Assembly (NCBI GenBank): GCA_964654535.1
Contig: CAZZIZ010000095.1
Span: forward strand, 1-13,085
Source: CAZZIZ01 sp964654535
GTDB taxonomy: Bacteria > Bacteroidota > Bacteroidia > Chitinophagales > UBA2359
Length of the DNA stretch: 13,085 bases
Reading direction: 5' to 3'
This document shows, one piece after another, positions 1 to 6,374 of this stretch. The first letter of the stretch is position 1. The number at the start of each line of letters is the position of its first letter. The notes below the pieces were generated by a model, which saw only the letters and a list, made by a program, of their open reading frames with translations, did no database searches and had not been told where the DNA came from. The position numbers and the translations under genes are program-made.

Positions 1-1080
1 TTATTGGGGCATCCGGATGTCAGAGCCGCGGTCGCTCGGTTTATGGAGACCCATCTTTGCAAGTGCAATATTGAGGCTGATTCGATTGGGCTTTCGGCTG
101 GGGCTTCAGCAGTTATTGAAACAAGTTCGTTTGTTCTAGCAGACCCAGGAGATGTTGTAGTTATACCAGCTCCATCCTACCCTATGTACACCAATGACAT
201 GGGTTTAAAAAGTGGTATTGAGCGTTACGATCTCCAAACGCATTTCGACATTAATGAAATTGGCTCCAACGCTCCCGTAAAAACCGAAATGCTTGATAAG
301 GCCTTGAAAGATATTACTGCCGCTGGAAAGCGTTTTAAAATTCTTTTGATTACTTCACCTGACAATCCCACGGGCTGTGTATACAGTGACCAAGATTTAA
401 AAGCACTTGCACAATGGTGCGTAGAACATAAAATCCACTTGATTGTCAACGAAATCTATGGACTGTCATTAATCGATATAGAAGACGAAGCGCTAAAATC
501 TGACTACCAATCCGAAGGAAGCTATGCTTCTTTTGCTAGCATTATGAAGCAGCACAATAGTGAATACCTTCATTTATGGTACGCTTTTTCTAAAGACTTT
601 GCGATGTCGGGTTTGCGGGTTGGCGTAGTGCATTCATTAAACAAGGCTTTTATGAAGGGTCTAGAAAATGTAAATGTTCCTCATCTTGTTTCAAATGTTA
701 CCCAATGGTTGCTCGCAAACTTGTTAAGTGATGATGACTTCATAAACGCCTACCTCGCCGAAAGCAAAAAACGATTGACCCAGAGTTATAAATTGATGAT
801 CGCTACTTTAAAGCAACTGTCCATTCCATATGTCCCTAGCAGAGGCAGTTTTTTCGTCTGGGCAGATTTCGCTAAGTTCTTAAAAGAAGACAGCGATGAT
901 GGCCAAGAACAACTTTGGTTGGATATTTATAAAAACACCAGCGTTCTATTAACGCCAGGAAGTGGATTCCGACATCAAAAAAAGGGGCTTTTTAGGATTG
1001 TATTTACCGCTGTTCCTTTTGCACATTTAGAAGTGGCTTTAGATCGTTTGACTGGGTATCTTAATTCTCTTGAGGGTTAA
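1..1080 (+). CDS. PLP-dependent class I/II aminotransferase, ACC-synthase-like (5' truncated by window edge)
   Basis: The reading frame is open from base 1 and the family's N-terminal part (roughly 80 residues, judged from where similarity to ACC-synthase-like aminotransferases begins) lies outside the window, so the TTG at base 4 is not the real start. Visible fold-type I landmarks, numbered from that TTG: a glycine/alanine-rich PLP-phosphate region (LSAGASAVIE, about 29-38), SPDNPTG (about 118-124), the Schiff-base lysine K197 in AFSKDFAMSGLR, and the C-terminal carboxylate-binding arginine R331 in FRIVF. Such enzymes transfer an amino group between an amino acid and a 2-oxoacid in the cytoplasm; the substrate cannot be read from the sequence. 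Oddity: the aspartate that normally contacts the pyridine nitrogen of PLP (in D-E-I-Y) is asparagine here (N149, codon 448-450, in VNEIYG). The gene ends with TAA and no close downstream partner on the same strand. The family call is secure; the specific reaction is not known. Confidence 0.9.
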   Translation, partial: LLGHPDVRAAVARFMETHLCKCNIEADSIGLSAGASAVIETSSFVLADPGDVVVIPAPSYPMYTNDMGLKSGIERYDLQTHFDINEIGSNAPVKTEMLDKALKDITAAGKRFKILLITSPDNPTGCVYSDQDLKALAQWCVEHKIHLIVNEIYGLSLIDIEDEALKSDYQSEGSYASFASIMKQHNSEYLHLWYAFSKDFAMSGLRVGVVHSLNKAFMKGLENVNVPHLVSNVTQWLLANLLSDDDFINAYLAESKKRLTQSYKLMIATLKQLSIPYVPSRGSFFVWADFAKFLKEDSDDGQEQLWLDIYKNTSVLLTPGSGFRHQKKGLFRIVFTAVPFAHLEVALDRLTGYLNSLEG

Positions 1081-1083
1081 ATC

Positions 1084-1103
1084 ACTCCTAACGATTAGTG
1101 AGT
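1084..1103 (+). terminator. Weak hairpin just after the aminotransferase gene
   Basis: ACTC plus CTAA (1084-1091) can pair with TTAG plus GAGT (1095-1103), with a 3-nt loop CGA and one bulged T at 1099. It begins four bases after the TAA stop, which is where a terminator would be expected. No U-rich run follows (CTTCCG), so it is either a factor-assisted stop, an mRNA 3'-end stabiliser or chance. Confidence 0.3.
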
Positions 1104-1193
1104 CTTCCGAGTTAATACTATTGGAATGTAACGAAACGAATAAGGGCATCCTTTAGAAACCAATCCCCTAGCCAGGATAGAACCGTATGAGGT

Positions 1194-1260
1194 GCAGCTA
1201 GCTTCGCGTGAAGCCTAAGCTTAACAAATAAAAGCGTAAAACTAGAAATCAACTAGCTGC
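1194..1260. repeat. Inverted repeat enclosing a small hairpin in a non-coding stretch
   Basis: GCAGCTAG (1194-1201) is exactly inverted at 1253-1260 (CTAGCTGC), 51 bases apart. Between the arms GCTTC (1201-1205) pairs with GAAGC (1210-1214) over a GCGT loop. No convincing reading frame covers the stretch 1081-1324. It could be a small structured RNA, a remnant of a mobile element or chance; I do not recognise the family. Confidence 0.3.
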
Positions 1261-1295
1261 TAAATCAATGAAAGCGAAATGGATCATTTCCGATA

Positions 1296-1318
1296 ATCAA
1301 CGTCAATTTGACGCTGAT
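1296..1318 (-). terminator. Probable terminator hairpin of the leftward membrane-anchored HTH-like gene
   Basis: The 13-base perfect palindrome CGTCAA-T-TTGACG (1301-1313) is extended by ATCA (1296-1299) and TGAT (1315-1318). Read as minus-strand RNA, the single mismatched position (1300/1314) becomes a G-U wobble, so the stem is continuous with a 3-nt loop. It lies seven bases beyond the TGA stop of the minus-strand gene. The following minus-strand bases are only mildly T-rich (TGATTATCGG), so the U-tract is poor. Confidence 0.45.
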
Positions 1319-1324
1319 GCGAGA

Positions 1325-2467
1325 TCAGATTTGACTGTCTTCCATACAATTGCATAATAAATTGTGAGAATAATGTTGTTTGAGAAGTTTGAAACCTTTG
1401 GTATAAGGATAAGTTCCTCCAAAACCCAAATTTTCTAAACTGATTGAAAAATTACAGCTAAACTCCAATAGGCTTTGACCTTCTACTAAGGTATTTGGGT
1501 TACAATACGGATTAGGGATATCAGAACAATCGGTTTTAATCATATCTCCAACAACGTGGTTTAAAATTTCACTGACATCAATTTTGTATTTGGTAAGCGC
1601 ATCATTATCTACAAAGCTGGCAAAACGACCTGCAGGCTCTCCTTCTCGCCTAATTAGCTCACCATCAATGGATATTTTATTATAGAAAAACGAAGTGATT
1701 TCAGCTAGCTTTTCAAATCGTTCGTTTCCCTCAAAATCCAGTTGATAAAAATCTTTAGTGAATTGCTTTTTAGATTCGTTGAAAAATCTTGGAGCCAATG
1801 ATTCATGTTTAGAGTCCATCCAGAGTACATGTTTCATTATTTCAAATCCATGCATCAACTTACCCTTATCCTCGCCATCTGCAGAGGAAACACATTTTAA
1901 CTTCACATCGCTATCGGAGGCTACATAATAAAGACCAGGCTTATTAAATGGAATAGGGATTGTATAAGGTTGATTTAAGGCCCAGTCTCCCTCGAAAGCT
2001 CCACATGGGCAATAATCCTGAATTTTGTTGATTGGTACATAGGGTGGAAAGTTTGGCACATCGAATTCTGGGTTGAAAAACTTACTTAAAAAGCTAGTTT
2101 CTAATACTTCCGGCTCGTCCTCGATAAACTTATCGTATGATAACCAAGCGATTATGGCTAACATAGGAAGGAATAAGAACAGGTATTTATAGGATATTGC
2201 CCCGGACCGATCTGCAAGCTGTTTTTGAAGTTGATCGTGGTCGCTTTGAAGTTTATTAAAAGAGTTAATCCGCTCCAAGTTCGCGGTGCATCTCTCATAC
2301 ATACCCTCCGTTGCAGTTCCAGAAATAAGCTTGGTAAGTAGGCTATTACTTAGGCATAAATTGTCTGCAATTTCTCCTAATGATGTTGACCCAAATCTTG
2401 AAGTTACCGGATTTCTCTTCCCAAATGTTTTTTCTAAAGATGCTATAAGCTGTTCCTTCCGATCCAT
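1325..2467 (-). CDS. Membrane-anchored HTH-like protein with cysteine-rich extracytoplasmic domain (unknown function)
   Basis: 380 residues if started at the ATG at 2467; a GTG at 2500 would add 11 residues but would place coding sequence over part of the phased repeats, so I prefer the ATG. Layout: residues 1-60 are cytoplasmic and contain a helix-turn-helix-like stretch (about 29-50, SLGEIADNLCLS then LLTKLISG); 60-88 are polar and heptad-like, probably a short coiled coil; 94-110 form one hydrophobic span (YLFLFLPMLAIIAWL). Basic residues before the span and EDEPE after it predict N-in, C-out. The outside part (about 115-380) has eight cysteines (153, 155, 192, 314, 322, 338, 372, 374), including CPCG and CNC. 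This is the plan of ToxR/CadC-like one-component membrane regulators, but the DNA-binding role is inferred from a short segment only. It is transcribed away from the TonB-dependent receptor gene, with a shared control region. I do not recognise a named family for the outside domain. It could instead be an anchored adaptor or an enzyme-like domain. Confidence 0.8.
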   Translation of the reverse strand: MDRKEQLIASLEKTFGKRNPVTSRFGSTSLGEIADNLCLSNSLLTKLISGTATEGMYERCTANLERINSFNKLQSDHDQLQKQLADRSGAISYKYLFLFLPMLAIIAWLSYDKFIEDEPEVLETSFLSKFFNPEFDVPNFPPYVPINKIQDYCPCGAFEGDWALNQPYTIPIPFNKPGLYYVASDSDVKLKCVSSADGEDKGKLMHGFEIMKHVLWMDSKHESLAPRFFNESKKQFTKDFYQLDFEGNERFEKLAEITSFFYNKISIDGELIRREGEPAGRFASFVDNDALTKYKIDVSEILNHVVGDMIKTDCSDIPNPYCNPNTLVEGQSLLEFSCNFSISLENLGFGGTYPYTKGFKLLKQHYSHNLLCNCMEDSQI

Positions 2468-2481
2468 ATGTGAATATCGTT

Positions 2482-2540
2482 GTAAAGTTGCGATTTCCAC
2501 GTGTAAAATCGTGTAAAATGAGCTAAAACATTGTAAACAA
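2482..2540. promoter_or_regulatory. Divergent control region with phased A-tracts / TGTAAA repeats
   Basis: GTAAA cores start at 2482, 2503, 2513 and 2533, and a variant CTAAA at 2523. A-tracts of three or four therefore recur at 2484, 2505, 2515, 2525 and 2535, that is with steps of 21, 10, 10 and 10 bases. Two of the units are an exact 10-bp tandem repeat (CGTGTAAAAT, 2500-2509 and 2510-2519). The rightmost, TTGTAAACAA (2531-2540), is a small dyad. Spacing by one helical turn puts all copies on the same face of the DNA, as expected for intrinsically bent DNA or cooperative operators. It lies between the leftward HTH-like gene and the rightward TonB-dependent receptor gene and could serve both. 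Confidence 0.55.
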
Positions 2541-2554
2541 GTGGGTTAGCTGTA

Positions 2555-2582
2555 TTGATTCATGAGTCGAATTAGTATGTTG
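2555..2582 (+). promoter_or_regulatory. Candidate promoter of the TonB-dependent receptor gene
   Basis: TTG (2555-2557) followed 18 bases later by TATGTTG (2576-2582) resembles the Bacteroidota -33 TTG / -7 TAnnTTTG arrangement, with one T missing from the -7 box. Start of transcription would fall near 2589, some 18 bases before the preferred ATG, the same geometry as at ilvA. The match is imperfect. Confidence 0.25.
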
Positions 2583-2606
2583 CGACCAGAAATAAAACCA
2601 AATGTC

Positions 2607-5393
2607 ATGAAGAAAAACTTTACCCTTCTAATTTTGTTCCTTTTTACACCTGTCATTTGTATGGCACAAATCAGTGGTACTGTAACTGATCAGGCCAACG
2701 ATGAACCGCTCATAGGAGCCACAGTCTTAATACAGGGGAAAGCTGGTGGAACGGTCACGGATTTCGACGGAAACTTCACTCTAGACGGTAAAGTCGGAGA
2801 TATCCTTGAAATTAGTTACGTAGGATACACAAGCCTTGTGTATGTTGTCGAAATGCCTAACTCAAAAATTTCCCTAACACAAGGGACTGAACTAAAGGCA
2901 GTTTCTGTCGTTGGATCCAGAGGAAAACCAAGGACCGATGTAGAAAGACCTGTACCTGTAGATGTAATTGAAGCAAAGGAGCTAACCTCAACAGGTCAGA
3001 CCGATTTAGGTCAAATGGTTCAGTTCTCCTCGCCTTCTTTCAATTCTGCTAAATATGGCGTAAATGGAACGACTAATTATGCAGATCCGGCGTCATTACG
3101 AGGTTTGGGGCCAGATCAAGCCTTGGTTCTGGTTAACGGTAAACGAAGACATCAATTTTCGACCTTGAACTTGAATGTAGCTCCGGGCCTTGGAAATGTG
3201 GTTACCGATCTAAATAGCATTCCTTCAGGTGCCATAAAAAGATTGGAAATACTTCGCGATGGTGCAGCTGCCCAATATGGGTCAGACGCTATTGCTGGAA
3301 TTATCAACTTAGGTCTTAAGGATCAGGCCGATGGTGGGACATTTAGTTCTACAGTAGGACAACATTTTAGTTCTCCTGACGACGATGCATCAGCGGGAAG
3401 GGAGTTTCGCGATGGATTTACTGTCAAGAACTCATTAAATTATGGATTTGGGTTAGGAAAAGAAGGAAGCTTTTTCAACTTCACCTTAGAGCATTTTAGA
3501 TTCGATGGTACCAATCGATCGGATTTCTATTCAGGTACTATTTATCCATCTGTTCCTGAAAACCAGCCGACAAATGCAGATGGAAGTATTATCCCTACTG
3601 CAGAATACCCGTATCTTACTGATGACCCTTTAGGTGAAAGGAATGTTTATTCTAGTGATCCTTTCGTAGTAGGTAATTTCGGCAGTAACGAAAACGAAAC
3701 GAAGCAGTTTTTCATAAACACAAAATATCCAATAAATAATAAGGGTTTATCTGCTTACGCTTTTGGAGGATATTCAGAAAAGTTCATAACAGCTTTTGGA
3801 TTCTTCCGAAATCCAGGGAGGTTTTCAAGAGCGGTTTTAACGGTTTTTCCAGATGGCTATGTACCAATTTCTCCAGGAACTGCTACGGATTATTCATATG
3901 CGGTTGGATTAAATCAAACTTCTAATGCTGGATGGAACTGGGATTTATCTTATGTTAAAGGACACAATGATCTAGACCTTGATATTTTTAATACAACAAA
4001 TCCATCCTTCGGCTCAGAAACTGAGACCTCATTTCACGTAGGTACTTATAATGTTGAACAAGACATAATATCTGCAGACATCTCAAAAAGTATAGACGTA
4101 TCTGGAATTAAAGCACTGAATTTAGCATTTGGCGCAACGTATCGAAACGAAGAATACAGTCAAACAATTGGCAGCTTCCAATCATTTGCCGCGGGTCCTT
4201 TAGCGACCGAAGGAAGAGACGTTGGATCAAGCGCGAGACCTGGAATTGCGGATCCGAATGAAGTTGATAGGAACAATTTTGGAGTTTACGTAGATGCTGA
4301 AGCGGATATTAATGAAGATTTCTTAATAGCCGCTGCTGCCCGATTTGAAAATTATAGTGATTTTGGTAGTAATGTTTCTGGAAAACTCGCAGCGAGATAT
4401 AAGTTGACTGAGAATTTTTCCATTCGTGGCTCATATAACCGCGGATTCAGAGCGCCTTCAGTTTCACAATTGGGCACAATAAATAACACTTCAACAGTAC
4501 AAAATGGTGTGGTGGTCATTACTCGTCAGGTACCCGCTTCTGATGATAGATTAGAGCAACTAGGTATTAGTAAACCAGAAGCTGAGATTTCAGATAACTA
4601 TAACATAGGCATAACAACAAAACTTTTTGACGGTTCCGTTCTACTGACGCTAGATGCATATCAGATTACTATCAAAGACAGGATAGTAATTTCAGAACGC
4701 TTGAATACTGCAAACTTCCCAGCTGTAGCCACACTTTTTCCAGATTCGCGAGAAATTCGATTCTTTACAAATCACGCAGATACAAGAACACAAGGAATAG
4801 ACTTGGTTGCGGCTTATAAAAGAGCATTTGGTATTGGACATAGCTTAAACGTGAGTCTTGCTGGTACAGTAAATCAGACCGAAGTAACAAGCCAAAAAGA
4901 GACTCCTGCTGAATTGCTGGCGGGTTCAGAAGGACAAGAGAACTTCAAATTATTAGGTCAAACAGCTATTGAGCTGATTGAAGTTGCGGTTCCGAGACAG
5001 AAATTCTTGCTCAGTGCGATATACAACTACAACAAAATAGGTCTTACAGCACGACTAACGAGATATGGAAATGTGAGAGCATTTAGCCGAGGCTTATCAG
5101 CAAACGATAGTAATACGGAGTGTAACGAAGATGGCAGTCGATGCGTTCAAATTTTTGATCCAAAATTCGTAACTGATTTATCAGCAAGTTGGAACTTCGA
5201 TGAGACCTTTACTTTCACAGCTGGCGCTAACAATGTGTTTGACATTTATCCAGATAAGTATAACACAAGTCGAAATGGTTTTGAAGGTTCTGCAAGTTCT
5301 TACGCTGCTGGCCAAATCCCTTATTCAAGAAACTCAAACCAGTTTGGCTTTAATGGAAGATATCTTTATCTAACTTTTGGCATCAACTTATAG
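2607..5393 (+). CDS. TonB-dependent outer-membrane receptor with N-terminal carboxypeptidase-regulatory-like domain
   Basis: 928 residues from the ATG at 2607. I chose this start because it gives a classical signal peptide (MKKNF, then a hydrophobic core LLILFLF, ending VICMAQ, residues 1-21); the in-frame ATG at 2562 would put 15 polar residues in front of it. Next comes a carboxypeptidase D regulatory-like beta domain (about 22-93, starting ISGTVTD, with IGATVLI and TDFDGNF), then the plug (about 110-237, with LRGLGPDQALVLVNGKRR and the DGAAAQYGSDAIAGIIN signature), then a long beta-barrel to the end (YLTFGINL). The protein imports a ligand across the outer membrane using TonB/ExbBD energy; the ligand cannot be told from sequence. 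No SusD-like lipoprotein gene follows, so this is not a SusCD pair; this plug style is common in stand-alone receptors. It is transcribed alone, with a strong terminator behind it, and diverges from a membrane-anchored HTH-like gene that may regulate it. Confidence 0.93.
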   Translation: MKKNFTLLILFLFTPVICMAQISGTVTDQANDEPLIGATVLIQGKAGGTVTDFDGNFTLDGKVGDILEISYVGYTSLVYVVEMPNSKISLTQGTELKAVSVVGSRGKPRTDVERPVPVDVIEAKELTSTGQTDLGQMVQFSSPSFNSAKYGVNGTTNYADPASLRGLGPDQALVLVNGKRRHQFSTLNLNVAPGLGNVVTDLNSIPSGAIKRLEILRDGAAAQYGSDAIAGIINLGLKDQADGGTFSSTVGQHFSSPDDDASAGREFRDGFTVKNSLNYGFGLGKEGSFFNFTLEHFRFDGTNRSDFYSGTIYPSVPENQPTNADGSIIPTAEYPYLTDDPLGERNVYSSDPFVVGNFGSNENETKQFFINTKYPINNKGLSAYAFGGYSEKFITAFGFFRNPGRFSRAVLTVFPDGYVPISPGTATDYSYAVGLNQTSNAGWNWDLSYVKGHNDLDLDIFNTTNPSFGSETETSFHVGTYNVEQDIISADISKSIDVSGIKALNLAFGATYRNEEYSQTIGSFQSFAAGPLATEGRDVGSSARPGIADPNEVDRNNFGVYVDAEADINEDFLIAAAARFENYSDFGSNVSGKLAARYKLTENFSIRGSYNRGFRAPSVSQLGTINNTSTVQNGVVVITRQVPASDDRLEQLGISKPEAEISDNYNIGITTKLFDGSVLLTLDAYQITIKDRIVISERLNTANFPAVATLFPDSREIRFFTNHADTRTQGIDLVAAYKRAFGIGHSLNVSLAGTVNQTEVTSQKETPAELLAGSEGQENFKLLGQTAIELIEVAVPRQKFLLSAIYNYNKIGLTARLTRYGNVRAFSRGLSANDSNTECNEDGSRCVQIFDPKFVTDLSASWNFDETFTFTAGANNVFDIYPDKYNTSRNGFEGSASSYAAGQIPYSRNSNQFGFNGRYLYLTFGINL

Positions 5394-5420
5394 ATGCAAT
5401 ATTTCTCATAGTGATTATTT

Positions 5421-5457
5421 AGAGGTTCCAATTTTTCTTGGAGCCTCTATTTTATTT
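5421..5457 (+). terminator. Strong Rho-independent terminator after the TonB-dependent receptor gene
   Basis: AGAGGTTCCA (5421-5430) pairs with TGGAGCCTCT (5439-5448) over ten base pairs including one G-U wobble, with an 8-nt loop, followed by the T-rich tail ATTTTATTT. It lies 27 bases after the TAG stop. It separates the receptor from the two transporter genes that follow. Confidence 0.85.
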
Positions 5458-5465
5458 ATCGACTT

Positions 5466-6374
5466 GTGCAAGTTTTAACATTGCTGACATTTTTGTTGTT
5501 GGGAACCGTTTTGAATCAAACAAAAATTATAGGGGATAAGGGGACTAGCATTTTGAATAAAAGTATCATTTATTTCTTTATTCCATTGATTACATTGTCC
5601 AATATCATAGAACTCAATTTGAACATTGAACTAATTTGGCTAACGATTAGCTCAATTTTAGTATTTGCTTTGTGTTGGCTTTTTTTCAAAGGCTTGAACA
5701 GTTCCGGTTTTCTTTCTAGAGTCAATTCGCGCACTTTAATTCTTACCTGCGGTATCAGCAGCACTTCTTTTGTTGGGTTCCCCATGTTTGAAAGCTTTTA
5801 TGGTCAGGAGGGTTTGATCCTTGGAGTGTTTTTAAGTATTGGCGGAACGATTTTGGTGTTCAATACATTGGGCATGGGTCTTTTAATGTTCTACGGAGAG
5901 GAAAAACTGAAACCATTAGAATTTGTCCATAGAATTTTTACATTTTTCCCGTTTGTAGTGTTTCTTGCGGCACTTTTACTCAACATTTTGGGATTTAGTT
6001 TTAGTCCAAAAACTAACTACATTTTACAAATGTTAATCGCCCCCTTCGGTGCATTAGCGATGATAGCAATTGGATTGCAATTAGAGTTCAGGTCATTTCA
6101 AAAATTCAGATTCGAAATTTATATGGGCCTCGCGTACAAACTTATCTTAGCACCATTACTTGTTTTAGGGATTGGCCTTGTCTTTTTTAGCACTGACGAC
6201 TTAATTTTAAGAATAAGCGTTTTAGGAGCAGCAATTGGTCCAATGAATGCAATGGCGATTATGACCGCTGAAAAAAACCTTCAACCGAAGTTAGCCACCA
6301 CCCTGCCTGCTATTGGGATTCCACTTTCAATCGCGAATTTAATATTGTTCAACTCAATACTGAATCATATATGA
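5466..6374 (+). CDS. AEC-family (auxin efflux carrier) permease
   Basis: 302 residues, the usual size of this family (about 300-310), with about ten hydrophobic spans, arranged as two halves joined by a more polar middle (around residues 145-155). The N-terminus (VLTLLTFLLLGTVL, then NQTKII, LNKSIIYFFIPLITLSNI) is typical of AEC proteins, which export or exchange small carboxylates such as malate or malonate and, in plants, auxin. The start is a GTG at 5466, chosen because the first span begins right after it; TTG codons a little further in would cut into that span. It follows the receptor's terminator closely, so its promoter must be compact or transcription partly reads through. Its TGA overlaps the ATG of the DASS transporter (ATGA, 6371-6374), which predicts translational coupling. 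The cargo is unknown; the link to organic acids is inferred from the family and the neighbour. Confidence 0.88.
   Translation: MQVLTLLTFLLLGTVLNQTKIIGDKGTSILNKSIIYFFIPLITLSNIIELNLNIELIWLTISSILVFALCWLFFKGLNSSGFLSRVNSRTLILTCGISSTSFVGFPMFESFYGQEGLILGVFLSIGGTILVFNTLGMGLLMFYGEEKLKPLEFVHRIFTFFPFVVFLAALLLNILGFSFSPKTNYILQMLIAPFGALAMIAIGLQLEFRSFQKFRFEIYMGLAYKLILAPLLVLGIGLVFFSTDDLILRISVLGAAIGPMNAMAIMTAEKNLQPKLATTLPAIGIPLSIANLILFNSILNHI

Noticed and set aside
1180..1194. GAACCGTATGAGGTG resembles the 5' half of a group II intron domain V
   Set aside because: The complementary 3' half and the conserved bulge are absent, and there is no reverse transcriptase frame nearby.
2468..2500. GTG start at 2500 for the minus-strand HTH-like gene
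   Set aside because: The ATG at 2467 is a better start codon, begins a sensible charged helix (MDRKEQ), and leaves the leftmost phased repeat outside the gene.
2562..2606. Upstream ATG (2562) for the TonB-dependent receptor
   Set aside because: It would place a polar 15-residue stretch before a textbook signal peptide; the ATG at 2607 starts that peptide exactly.
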